Assembly (NCBI RefSeq): GCF_003369575.1
Contig: NZ_PIOC01000001.1
Location: 1 to 64,000 of the forward strand
DNA: 64,000 nt
Origin: Oceanobacillus arenosus
GTDB taxonomy: Bacteria > Bacillota > Bacilli > Bacillales > Amphibacillaceae
Reading direction: 5' to 3'
Below are positions 1-8,596 of this stretch, piece by piece. Below the pieces are notes generated by a model that was given only the letters and a program-made list of their open reading frames with translations, did no database searches and was not told where the DNA came from. Numbering within the stretch: position 1 is the first letter of the stretch; each line of letters begins with the position of its first letter. Both the position numbers and the translations under genes were made by a program.

Positions 1-321
1 TCCCATATTCCCCCTATAATGTCTGATATGACGTATTTTTATTATATCCTATTGTCCATTATAAGGGGGTTAAGCACTGTCACTCCCCGAAGTTTGTCGA
101 ACAAAATGAGTGGGACATTTTGAACAGTTCAGGAGCGCATTTTCATTTTCTTAAGCGCTCCTTGGCACTGTTCGAGCTATTAGAAACCGAAGCAAAATAA
201 TTCTGCCTTATACTCAATCACCTATCCCCTAATCTCTCAAACCGCAACGGTAAGGAAAATATAACAAACTAACTCTGGCTTCATAGTTTTCTTATTTACT
301 AGGTCCACCCATTTCATTTCT
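1..321. other. Intergenic region with a long imperfect hairpin
   Basis: No gene is seen. Positions 122-173 form a two-part inverted repeat: GAACAGT (122-128) pairs with ACTGTTC (167-173), and AGGAGCGC (131-138) pairs with GCGCTCCT (155-162). A second, weaker pairing (TGTC-ACTC against GAGTGGGACA) lies at about 79-119. Neither has a clear T run, so a repeat element or a structured 3' end of the DeoR operon is as likely as a terminator. Confidence 0.5.
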
Positions 322-1062
322 TTAAGTTCCTTGTACCTTAACTATATTCCCATACTTCTCATAGCTTTCCGGAATCCGATCTGTAATAATTGTCACGTCA
401 TCAATTTCAGCAAATTTGAATGGAGATACTTTATCGAATTTAGAAGAATTGGCTAATACAAATGCTTTTCGGGAATTCTTTATACTTAATCGTTTTAATA
501 AAGATTCGTTTTTGTCAGCATTCGTAATTCCATACTCTGGATCAATTGCATTGGTACCGAGAAATACTTTATCAAAATATATCTTAGATAGCGCTTCAAT
601 CGCAAGTGGTCCAACCATGGCCATTGTTTCATGTTTTAAATCACCACCGATAACAGTGACATTCATTTTTCGCTCGATTGCAATATTGATATTTGAAATC
701 CCATTTGTAAAGATAGTGGACTCGATATTCGGATACTGTTCAAATATCAATTGTGTCGTCGATCCAGAGTCGATGAAGATGATATCTCCTTCTTCTATTA
801 AACTAACAGCTGTACTTGCAATTTGCTTCTTTTGGTCCACAAATAAGATATTCCGATTATTCATCGATGTTTCCTTTGTAGTATCAATAATTGTAGCAAG
901 ACCACCATATTTGAGTTCAATGTATCCACTATCCTCCAGTTGTTTCAAATCACGCCGGACAGTTATTTCCGATACATTCATCTCTTTCGCAAGGTCCGAA
1001 ATATAAGAAGACTCTCTATTCAATTTCTCTAAAATGTATTCATGTCTTTTAAAAGGAATCAT
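322..1062 (-). CDS. DeoR-family transcriptional regulator
   Basis: Probable DNA-binding regulator of the ABC/hydrolase operon that it ends. The N-terminus has a DeoR-type helix-turn-helix at about residues 20-42 (DLAKEMNVSEITVRRDL). The C-terminal two thirds form the DeoRC effector domain with the family motifs FIDSGSTT and FLGTNAID, which usually sense a sugar phosphate. The ATG at 1062 was chosen over a GTG at 1071 because AGGTG sits at ribosome-site distance from the ATG. The gene starts 13 bases after the hydrolase gene ends, so it is probably co-transcribed. Length (246 aa) is normal for the family. Effector unknown. Confidence 0.85.
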   Translation of the reverse strand: MIPFKRHEYILEKLNRESSYISDLAKEMNVSEITVRRDLKQLEDSGYIELKYGGLATIIDTTKETSMNNRNILFVDQKKQIASTAVSLIEEGDIIFIDSGSTTQLIFEQYPNIESTIFTNGISNINIAIERKMNVTVIGGDLKHETMAMVGPLAIEALSKIYFDKVFLGTNAIDPEYGITNADKNESLLKRLSIKNSRKAFVLANSSKFDKVSPFKFAEIDDVTIITDRIPESYEKYGNIVKVQGT

Positions 1063-1075
1063 TCGTATCACCTAC

Positions 1076-1861
1076 TTATCGTATTGTAGTATCCAAGTAA
1101 ACAGGAAAATGATCAGAAGGATAACGCCCATTAAATTTTTCTGTAATGACAGTTGTGTTATTGATTGTCGCATTTTTGTTTGCAAAAATATAGTCAATAC
1201 ATTGATACTGTTCGATATTTAGTTGATGATTAAACCCAACCCCTGTACAAGTTCCGATTGGTCCGATATGTCGTGGAGATTCTTGAACGACATTTCGTAA
1301 CTCCGAATTCAGTACTTGATAATACCGCTCACTCAAATCTCCGTTAAAGTCACCAGTAAGGAAAATCGGGATTTCAAGGTCAATGATTGACATGCGATTC
1401 ATTAGAATCTGTGCGGAATGATAACGGGCATTTTCACTTTTATGGTCAAAATGCGTATTAAAAACAAAGAATTCTTTTCCTGTCAATTTGATCCGAAATC
1501 GTCCCCACGTACAAATTCTCGGACAGTCTGCATCCCATCTTTTATCTCTTTCTTCATGCTTTAGTGTCTCAGACAACCAAAATGTACCTGATTCCTGTAC
1601 ATCAAATTTTTCCTTCTTATAGAAAATCGGATTGTATTCATTGCTGTCATCGTTAGATCTTCCGCGTCCAAAACAAGTATATTCGGTTAATGTTTGTATA
1701 TCCTTTAACTGACTCTCCTTCACTTCTTGTAACCCAATGATATCAAAGTCGTAGGTTTGAATGATGTTAAAGATAGGCTCTTTTCTATTTTCCCAACGAT
1801 CTTCTTTAACATCCGGCGTATCCATCCGGATGTTATATGTAGCTAACTTTAATTGTTCCAT
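1076..1861 (-). CDS. Endonuclease/exonuclease/phosphatase-family hydrolase
   Basis: A 261-residue protein of the EEP (DNase I/exonuclease III/sphingomyelinase) fold. Family residues are visible in order: LQEV near residue 45 (metal-binding Glu), FNTHFDH in the middle, TGDFNGD (catalytic Asp/Asn) and SDHFPV close to the C-terminus (Asp-His pair). There is no signal peptide, so it acts inside the cell. It lies one base after the ABC permease gene and before the DeoR gene, so it is probably the first catabolic step on what the transporter imports, such as release of a phosphate or phosphodiester. That role is inferred from context; the fold call is firm. A DNA-repair role is less likely here. 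Confidence 0.8.
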   Translation of the reverse strand: MEQLKLATYNIRMDTPDVKEDRWENRKEPIFNIIQTYDFDIIGLQEVKESQLKDIQTLTEYTCFGRGRSNDDSNEYNPIFYKKEKFDVQESGTFWLSETLKHEERDKRWDADCPRICTWGRFRIKLTGKEFFVFNTHFDHKSENARYHSAQILMNRMSIIDLEIPIFLTGDFNGDLSERYYQVLNSELRNVVQESPRHIGPIGTCTGVGFNHQLNIEQYQCIDYIFANKNATINNTTVITEKFNGRYPSDHFPVYLDTTIR

Positions 1862-1862
1862 G

Positions 1863-3581
1863 TCAAACCTTCTTTCTTTTTCTAAATCGCAGGTTCCCGT
1901 ATACAGCTGTTAAAATCATCGTATTAAGAATCACCAAAATAACCGTATATACTAGATTCAATGCCTTCGTGTCTGCAGAAGCAGAATTACCAGTAGCATT
2001 CATAATGGTAATACCTAATGGTTCATATAACGGATGGTATAGGAATACAGTCAAATCATAATCTGGCAATATACCAATAAAGTTTAGCGAATAAATGCCC
2101 ATTATAGATGGTAAAATGATTGGCAAAAGCACCTTGATAAACGTATAGAAGGCATTTGCGCCTAGATTTTTTGCTGCATCTTCTATTTCTTGATTAATAC
2201 CAAAGAATGTCGATTTCGTTATCCGTAATGTAAAAGGGATATTGACAATAATGTAGCCAATTAATAATAACCAGAGTGTTCCTGTAAAGACTTGATTTAA
2301 CACGACCCATTGGTTTGTATTGAATGTTACCGTTAGTCCCACTGCGATTAATGTGGATGGTAGAAACCAGGGAATCATTAACATGAAATCAAGTGTTCTA
2401 GTTAATCGATTGTTATACTTTTTCATTAGGTAAGCACATAGTAAGCAAAAAGCAACAACTAAGAAGGAACCTGCAAAACCATAGCCAAGAGAAATTAGAT
2501 ATGGACGTACCGCTTCTAAGCTTGAAAAGGTTAACAGATAATTATCAATGGTAAAACTATCCCAGGTAATAAAGCCAGATGAAATAGCCATTGCATCGGT
2601 AAAGGAATAAATAATGATTGCCAGTACTGGCATGGTGTAAATAATAAACAATATGTACGCAATAATGTGTACAAGTATATTTACGGTTTTATTATTAATC
2701 TTTTGCTTTACTAACGTTGTTTTTGTTTTAGAAATAGAAATGTAATTTCCCTTTTGCTCAGAACGCAGCATGAATGTTAGAACAATTATGGTGACGATTC
2801 CTAACACTAACGCTAGCACGGTCGCTAAGTCTTTCGAACTGGAGCTATTGGCAAAGGTTAGGATCATAGGAGTAATGGTTTCAAACTCTTTCCCACCAAA
2901 CACTAACGGTGCTGAAGTAGCACTTAATCCAGTTAGAAAAGTAATGATCGTTAATGCAAATAAAGTTGGCTTTAACGTGGGAAGTACGACATTTTTTAAG
3001 ATTGTTATCTGGGATGCACCTAGATTTTTTGCAGCTTCAATCGTTTGATAGTCTACATTTCGTAATGCACTGGAAAGAAACAACATATGATTTGAAGTAC
3101 AAGCAAACGTCATTACAAAACCAACAGCAAATAAACCACTAAACCAGTTACCATCCCAATTTGGATTGATTTGAGTTAGAAAGTCAGTCAATGGACTATT
3201 TTTTCCATATACTAGTTTATATCCTAAATTAAGCGCAACTCCACCATAAACAAGCGTTGAAAAATAGCTTAACTTAAGGATACTTGCTCCTTTAATATCA
3301 AAGTAATTTGTAAATAGCACAAGAGATATCCCGACAATATTAACAGTAAAAACTAAAATAATAGCCAATAGAATACTATTTAATACACTTTGCACTGCAC
3401 GATCGGATCGCAATAGTTTTTCAACCGGCTCGAGCGAAAATGTGCCGGTACCAAAAAAGGTCTCATAAATCGTATTCACATTAGGGAAAACTAAGAAGGC
3501 GAAAACAAACCATATGATAAAAAAGGACAAAAGAATGGTGACTGGGTTCCATTTGTTCCATCTGTTTTTTAATGTATCCAT
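1863..3581 (-). CDS. ABC transporter permease, two fused permease halves (AfuB/FbpB type)
   Basis: Inner-membrane subunit of an importer. About 572 residues with two homologous halves of roughly six membrane segments each. Each half carries an EAA loop for contacting the ATPase: EAAKNLGAS near residue 190 and EDAAKNLGAN near residue 460. Fused permeases of this kind occur in iron(III), 2-aminoethylphosphonate and hexose-phosphate (AfuABC) systems. The neighbouring hydrolase and DeoR regulator fit a phosphorylated organic solute better than iron. The second ATG (3581) is preferred because AAAGG lies nine bases before it, whereas the first ATG (3590) abuts that site. Six bases from the ATPase gene. 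Confidence 0.85.
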   Translation of the reverse strand: MDTLKNRWNKWNPVTILLSFFIIWFVFAFLVFPNVNTIYETFFGTGTFSLEPVEKLLRSDRAVQSVLNSILLAIILVFTVNIVGISLVLFTNYFDIKGASILKLSYFSTLVYGGVALNLGYKLVYGKNSPLTDFLTQINPNWDGNWFSGLFAVGFVMTFACTSNHMLFLSSALRNVDYQTIEAAKNLGASQITILKNVVLPTLKPTLFALTIITFLTGLSATSAPLVFGGKEFETITPMILTFANSSSSKDLATVLALVLGIVTIIVLTFMLRSEQKGNYISISKTKTTLVKQKINNKTVNILVHIIAYILFIIYTMPVLAIIIYSFTDAMAISSGFITWDSFTIDNYLLTFSSLEAVRPYLISLGYGFAGSFLVVAFCLLCAYLMKKYNNRLTRTLDFMLMIPWFLPSTLIAVGLTVTFNTNQWVVLNQVFTGTLWLLLIGYIIVNIPFTLRITKSTFFGINQEIEDAAKNLGANAFYTFIKVLLPIILPSIMGIYSLNFIGILPDYDLTVFLYHPLYEPLGITIMNATGNSASADTKALNLVYTVILVILNTMILTAVYGNLRFRKRKKV

Positions 3582-3596
3582 TTCTAGCATCCTTTC

Positions 3597-4625
3597 CTAT
3601 TTATACTGCAATATATGCTGCTGACTCAAGATGACTTGTACCTTCTCGTTTTGATCCGTACCTAAGGATAGTTTTTCCTTTAATACAGCACGAACGACCG
3701 TATCTTCAACTTTAATTGAATACTTCGTGTAAATCCCATAGTACTCTGAGTCGATAATTTTTCCCGTAAACGATAACTCATCTTCTACAAGCGGATAGGT
3801 CTGTCCAAATAGAGAGATTTTTAGTTTTTCGATTCGGGAATAAAACGCGTTATTTTCTTCCAGATTTAATCGGTCGAAGCGTTCCGGATGGTTGGTAACT
3901 AATTTCGTAATATTATTGTTTTCTCCAATAAAATTACATACAAACTCCGAGTTAGATTGTTCGTAAATCTCCTCAGGTGTTCCTATTTGTTCTATTTCTC
4001 CTTTATTAAATACAGCAATTCTATCTGATAATGTTAAGGCCTCTTCTTGATCGTGCGTAACATAGACTGTCGTAATGCCAAAGTTTTTCTGCAAACTTTT
4101 CAACTCATTACGCAGCTGCACCCGCAATTTCGCATCTAAATTCGACAATGGCTCGTCTAATACTAATATGTTTGGCTGATTCACTAGTGCTCGAGCAATT
4201 GCAACCCGCTGTTGCTGTCCTCCTGATAGTTCAGATACCTTTTTAGCCAATTGTTCTGCCGCTAGATCTACCTTTTTAGCAATATCGGCTACCTTTTGTT
4301 TAATCATCGCTTTTTCTACTTTTTTTACCTTTAAACCAAATGCAATGTTTTCATATACCGTCATCGTTGGAAATAGTGCATAGCTTTGAAATACCATTTT
4401 GATATCCCGTTTCTCCGTTGGCAGATTGGTAATATCCTTATCGTCTAAATAAATTTCCCCTGAAGTAGGTTGTATAAGACCAACTAAAGAACGTAAAGTA
4501 GTGGTTTTCCCACAACCTGATGGTCCTAAAAACGTGAAGAATTCCCCATCTTTCACTTCAAAATTCAAATTCTTAACTGCTGTAAAATCATCATATTTGA
4601 TTGTCACATCTTGAAAAGTAATCAT
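3597..4625 (-). CDS. ABC transporter ATP-binding protein (FbpC/PotA type)
   Basis: Energises the adjacent fused permease. All ATPase motifs are present: Walker A GPSGCGKTT (about residues 35-43), Q-loop VFQSYALF, signature LSGGQQQR, Walker B ILVLDEP and the switch His in VTHDQEEA. The remaining 110 residues or so form a TOBE-like regulatory domain, as in the CUT/FbpC families. At 342 aa it is full length. It is the only importer ATPase in the window. The two sugar ABC systems further along lack one, but this protein belongs to a different transporter class and is unlikely to serve them. Confidence 0.9.
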   Translation of the reverse strand: MITFQDVTIKYDDFTAVKNLNFEVKDGEFFTFLGPSGCGKTTTLRSLVGLIQPTSGEIYLDDKDITNLPTEKRDIKMVFQSYALFPTMTVYENIAFGLKVKKVEKAMIKQKVADIAKKVDLAAEQLAKKVSELSGGQQQRVAIARALVNQPNILVLDEPLSNLDAKLRVQLRNELKSLQKNFGITTVYVTHDQEEALTLSDRIAVFNKGEIEQIGTPEEIYEQSNSEFVCNFIGENNNITKLVTNHPERFDRLNLEENNAFYSRIEKLKISLFGQTYPLVEDELSFTGKIIDSEYYGIYTKYSIKVEDTVVRAVLKEKLSLGTDQNEKVQVILSQQHILQYK

Positions 4626-4648
4626 AATGCTCTCCTTTTAATGAAAAG

Positions 4649-4679
4649 GGGATTGAAATAACCTTCTTATTTCAATCCC
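4649..4679 (-). promoter_or_regulatory. Hairpin between binding-protein and ATPase genes
   Basis: A perfect 12-base-pair stem, GGGATTGAAATA against TATTTCAATCCC, with an eight-or-so-base loop, lies between the solute-binding protein gene and the ATPase gene. It is followed on the minus strand by a short pyrimidine run (CCCTTTT). It probably acts as an attenuator or an RNA end protecting the binding-protein message, so that this gene is expressed above the membrane genes. Confidence 0.6.
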
Positions 4680-4713
4680 ATATTTGTAGTCTTAATATCT
4701 TTTGACTATTAGA

Positions 4714-5850
4714 TTAAAAGATTTCTAGTTCCAGTTTTTCTACCCAAGCATCTATATTTTCTGTAACAAAAGCCCAATCAATATCCTGTGCTTTGACATC
4801 AGCAAAGATTTCTTTTTGGAAATCTGTCACTTGGTCTTGTGCTTCAAGATTTGCAGGCATTGCATTAAATTCTGCAGCAAAAGCTCCTTGTACTTCTGCA
4901 GAACCATACCAATCAACAAATTCCTGTGCTAATTCTAGTTGTTCTGTTCCATCTACAATTGCAATACTTTCCACAACTTGTGGTGTTCCAACCTCAGGAT
5001 GAAGAAATGCTGGTTCTGTACCATATTGTTCTTGTTTCGCAGCCAATTCTCCAGAGATCATTGTCCCAATCGGTGCGTCACCAGATGCAAATATCGTGAA
5101 GTAATCTTCTCCTTCAGGAATTTGAACTCCATTTTCATAATAGCGAGCAATTGTTTCCCAACCTTCGTCGGAAATACCTAATTCACCATTTGTATCTTCG
5201 AATTGGGCTAGGATACTTGCAACAATTACTTTTGCAGTTGCAGAACCTAAATCGTCACGCGCTTGATAAATTCCTGCAAATTCTTCATTATTCGCTAAAT
5301 CCAGGTAATTTTCTGGTGCATCTGCTTCATTAACAAATTCTGGGTTATAAGATAGGACTAATGCCTGCTTCACCAATCCATGATAATAATTCTCAGGATC
5401 ATTAATTCCTTCTTCGATTTCACTAGCCCAAGCTGGTTCGTATGGTGTTAAAACTTCTTCTGCTTGTAATTGTTCAAAAAACATGTGATTCAAACCAAAA
5501 ACAACATCTGCTACAGGATTGGCCTTTTCAGATATTAAGCGATTTGTAGCATCGCCACCACCGGCTCCGACAATTTCGATATTAAATCCTGCATTTTTTG
5601 CTTCCTCTACAATCCATTCACCACGACCATCACCATTAGAGTTTGTATAAACAATTAATTTTTCTTCTGAATTAGTAGTTTCAGAGGCGGTCTCTGAATC
5701 TGTATTCTTTGTTTCTGTACTTTTCGAATCCGCATTCGCAGTCTCTGTCCCATCCGTATTTGCTGAAGATCCGTTACTGCAAGCTGCAAGTACAAGTACA
5801 ACGAATAGTCCTGTTAATAAAATTGCGTATTTCATACCTTTTCCCATCAT
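4714..5850 (-). CDS. ABC transporter solute-binding lipoprotein
   Basis: Extracellular binding protein of the importer encoded downstream, about 378 aa. A lipoprotein signal peptide with lipobox VLAACSNG near residue 24 is followed by a Thr/Ser/Asp/Glu-rich linker to about residue 60. The mature part resembles the FbpA/AfuA/PhnS class (SBP_bac_6-like), starting with EKLIVYTNSNGDG. Phosphate-ester-binding and iron-binding members share this fold, so the ligand cannot be fixed from sequence. It is the first gene of the operon (binding protein, ATPase, permease, hydrolase, DeoR). The upstream ATG is kept, with AATGGG six bases before it. Confidence 0.85.
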   Translation of the reverse strand: MMGKGMKYAILLTGLFVVLVLAACSNGSSANTDGTETANADSKSTETKNTDSETASETTNSEEKLIVYTNSNGDGRGEWIVEEAKNAGFNIEIVGAGGGDATNRLISEKANPVADVVFGLNHMFFEQLQAEEVLTPYEPAWASEIEEGINDPENYYHGLVKQALVLSYNPEFVNEADAPENYLDLANNEEFAGIYQARDDLGSATAKVIVASILAQFEDTNGELGISDEGWETIARYYENGVQIPEGEDYFTIFASGDAPIGTMISGELAAKQEQYGTEPAFLHPEVGTPQVVESIAIVDGTEQLELAQEFVDWYGSAEVQGAFAAEFNAMPANLEAQDQVTDFQKEIFADVKAQDIDWAFVTENIDAWVEKLELEIF

Positions 5851-6335
5851 TAAGAACCCATTCCTTCCAAAATGTATTTTTTGATGAAGCCAAATGATTT
5901 TTCATATATTTCCATTGAATATCATTTATTATCAACAACTTCAGTATATACTCCTTCTATTAAAATAATTTGTAGAATATGTAAATTAAATGTAAATATT
6001 CTCAATATGCCAAAAAAACATCAGGAAAAGATTCAATTAATACTGAGTTTTAATCTCTATTACAATGGGATGTTAAGAGAACATTCTTCTATTAAATAAC
6101 GACCTATACTGACTTTTTCAATCTATTAAACTTTACATAAGTTTACACAAAATTAAAACTTAGTTAATAGTTGACTCTTATACTGATAATAAATGATAAA
6201 GTTAGTTAATTAGTGATTCTGATAAATCATTATATTATCTAAAAGGTGTGGAACCATAAAGCTGTATTTTCCATGCATTTCTATGAGTGGGGTATTCTCT
6301 AGAAATACAAAACTTTAAAGACAGAGGTGTTCGAT
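5851..6335. other. Divergent intergenic region
   Basis: AT-rich gap between the ABC operon (leftward) and the PP2C-like gene (rightward). It should hold both promoters. A TTGACT at 6171-6176 is a possible -35 box for the rightward gene, but I see no convincing -10 at the right distance. No operator, RNA gene or small coding sequence was recognised. Confidence 0.4.
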
Positions 6336-7172
6336 TTGGGTTTACGTGTTATCGAGTTATTTCAAAAAGGAAAAATGGAAAAAGAGGAAGTATGCGAGGA
6401 TATGTATGTTTTCAATAAGCATTTTGCTGCTGTGATTGATGGAGCTACAAATGTTTGGGGCAGGTCCATTGGGAATAAATCACCAGGGCGATTGGCTGCG
6501 GAAGTTATTAAGGATTCTATCGAACAAGTTCCCAATGAGAAGTGCACACTTGAGGAATTAATAGAATATATCAACGGAAACTTACAAAGGGTATACCGCG
6601 AAACTGGTATTCTAGATGAAATACAAGAAAATAGAATCCTTGCTCCAACCGCTAGCTTAGTTGTTTATAGCCAATACCATCAGGAAATCTGGCAAATTGG
6701 TGATTGCCAGGCAATGATTGACGGCAAATTACATAAACATGAGAAAGAACTGGATAGCATAACTGCAAATGCGAGATCGCTTTACTTAGAAGCTGAACTG
6801 AAAAAAGGAAAAACAATAGATGAATTACTGGTAGAGGACAGTGGATGGGATTATATCAAACCATTAATTCAGCAGCAGTATTATCTGCAAAATGATAATG
6901 AAAGCCAATATGGTTTTGAAGTAGTCGATGGGTTTGATATTGCGCTATCGAAAGTAAAACGAGTGAAAGTACCTAGTAATGCCAAAGAAATTGTATTAGC
7001 ATCAGACGGGTATCCATACCTTAAACCATCACTTGAAGAATCCGAGGTATTGTTAAAAGAATTATTGGAAAACGACCCCTTATGTTTTCGCCAATATAAA
7101 TGTACAAAAGGATTAAAAAAAGGTAATATTTCCTTTGACGATAGGGTTTATTTGCGATTTTGTTTTCAATAA
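6336..7172 (+). CDS. PP2C-like protein phosphatase domain protein
   Basis: A single-gene unit encoding about 278 residues with the outline of a PP2C serine/threonine phosphatase. Metal-binding acidic motifs are visible: CEDMYVF with AAVIDGAT near residues 20-38, WQIGDCQAMIDG in the middle and VLASDGYPYL near the C-terminus. No membrane segment or signal peptide. A TTG at 6336 is preferred because AGAGGTG ends six bases before it; a GTG at 6327 overlaps that ribosome site. Substrate unknown. It shares no operon with neighbours and its link to sugar use is unclear. Confidence 0.75.
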   Translation: MGLRVIELFQKGKMEKEEVCEDMYVFNKHFAAVIDGATNVWGRSIGNKSPGRLAAEVIKDSIEQVPNEKCTLEELIEYINGNLQRVYRETGILDEIQENRILAPTASLVVYSQYHQEIWQIGDCQAMIDGKLHKHEKELDSITANARSLYLEAELKKGKTIDELLVEDSGWDYIKPLIQQQYYLQNDNESQYGFEVVDGFDIALSKVKRVKVPSNAKEIVLASDGYPYLKPSLEESEVLLKELLENDPLCFRQYKCTKGLKKGNISFDDRVYLRFCFQ

Positions 7173-7191
7173 TATTTGCCAAAAGTAAAGT

Positions 7192-7226
7192 AGTCCTCTG
7201 GGATATATAACACGTCTCAGAGGACT
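7192..7226. terminator. Hairpin between convergent genes
   Basis: AGTCCTCTG (7192-7200) pairs with CAGAGGACT (7218-7226). It lies between the 3' ends of the PP2C-like gene and melA. T runs are weak on both strands, so bidirectional termination is probable rather than certain. Confidence 0.6.
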
Positions 7227-7277
7227 TATTCTAGAATTTAGAGTTGCGCTAGGTGCATTTAGTCAATCTCCTATCTA

Positions 7278-8579
7278 TTACTTATATTCAGGCAGCCAAT
7301 CTCCATGCGCCTCGATTAAATCATCACATAATGCGACAATATCATCTATCGATAGTTCTGCTGATGTATGTGGATCTAACATTGCTGCATGGTAGATATG
7401 CTCTTTCTTCTTAGTCACCGCTGCCTCAATCGTAAGCAGTTGCGTGTTAATATTTGTACGGTTTAATGCTGCTAATTGTTCAGGAAGCTCCCCTACATAT
7501 GTTGGTGTTACACCACTGGCATCAACTAAACATGGAACCTCTACAACTGCCTTTTCTGGCAGATTACTAATTAACCCGCCTGTATTTAATACATTCCCAC
7601 CGATTTTGAATGGAATGTTTGTCTCCATTGCTTCCATGATATAGGATCCATACTCATGTGTCCTTTTATGAGTTAAATTCTGATCATTTAATAGATCATC
7701 GCGCATCTTTTTCCATTCCTCAATTTGATAAATACACCGACGCGGATATTCATCAAGAGGAATATTGAATCTATCTATTAATTCTGGATACCTGCCTTTT
7801 ATGAAATATGGATGGTATTCCGCATTATGTTCAGATGACTCTGTAACATAATAACCAAATCGATGCATGAGCTCATAACGAATCATATCATTATGTGTAC
7901 TTTTCTGTTTTTCTATTGCTCTTCTTTTAATTTCTGGATATAGATCTTCTCCATTTTGAGTAATTTCTAATAACCATGCCATATGATTTATTCCAGCAAT
8001 TTTCCACTGTAGATTATCAGTTGGCATATCCAGGTTCGTTAATAGCTGATCTGCACAAACCTGTACACTATGACATAAACCAACTGTCTTAATTCCACCA
8101 TATCTTTGCATTGCTCCGGATAAAGTAGCCATCGGATTTGTATAGTTTAGAAACCATGCATCTGGACAAACTTCTTGCATGTCGTTTGCAAAGTCCATCA
8201 TAACAGGGATTGTTCGTAAGCTTCTAAATATCCCTCCTATACCAACCGTATCCGCAATCGTTTGACGGAGACCATACTTTTTCGGTACTTCGAAATCAAT
8301 AATCGTACTTGGATCATAACCGCCAACCTGAATAGCATTAATAACATATTTTGCATTCCTTAGAGACTCTTTACGATCAGTATACGAGACAATATTCACA
8401 GAAGAACCAAGATTCTTCTTGATGTTTTTCAACATAATCTCAGATTCTTTTAGTCTCTCGTGGTCGATATCAAATAAAGCAAATTCAAAATCTTGCAATG
8501 CTGGTACAGTCATAGCGTCTCCCAAAACATTTTTAGCAAAAACTGTACTGCCAGCACCTAGGAATGTAATTTTCGTCAT
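7278..8579 (-). CDS. melA: GH4 family alpha-galactosidase
   Basis: Hydrolyses alpha-galactosides such as melibiose by the NAD+ and Mn2+ dependent redox mechanism of glycoside hydrolase family 4; cytoplasmic. The N-terminus has the nucleotide-binding GAGST motif (residues 7-11). NYTNPMA and CHSVQ near residues 165-195 follow; the CHSV form of this motif is the one found in MelA-type alpha-galactosidases rather than 6-phospho-glucosidases. At 433 aa it is full length. It closes an operon with lacZ and a sugar ABC importer, so the cell would import free alpha- and beta-galactosides and split them inside. It could accept related alpha-glycosides. Confidence 0.88.
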   Translation of the reverse strand: MTKITFLGAGSTVFAKNVLGDAMTVPALQDFEFALFDIDHERLKESEIMLKNIKKNLGSSVNIVSYTDRKESLRNAKYVINAIQVGGYDPSTIIDFEVPKKYGLRQTIADTVGIGGIFRSLRTIPVMMDFANDMQEVCPDAWFLNYTNPMATLSGAMQRYGGIKTVGLCHSVQVCADQLLTNLDMPTDNLQWKIAGINHMAWLLEITQNGEDLYPEIKRRAIEKQKSTHNDMIRYELMHRFGYYVTESSEHNAEYHPYFIKGRYPELIDRFNIPLDEYPRRCIYQIEEWKKMRDDLLNDQNLTHKRTHEYGSYIMEAMETNIPFKIGGNVLNTGGLISNLPEKAVVEVPCLVDASGVTPTYVGELPEQLAALNRTNINTQLLTIEAAVTKKKEHIYHAAMLDPHTSAELSIDDIVALCDDLIEAHGDWLPEYK

Positions 8580-8596
8580 GTTCTTACCTCCATTTA

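Noticed and set aside
416-1006. Long plus-strand frame opposite the DeoR gene
   Set aside because: It is the antisense shadow of a gene with clear family motifs; no ribosome site. The same applies to other frames opposite or offset to named genes, for example in 4793-5333, 16183-16398, 28281-28676, 42010-42438 and 59000-59126.
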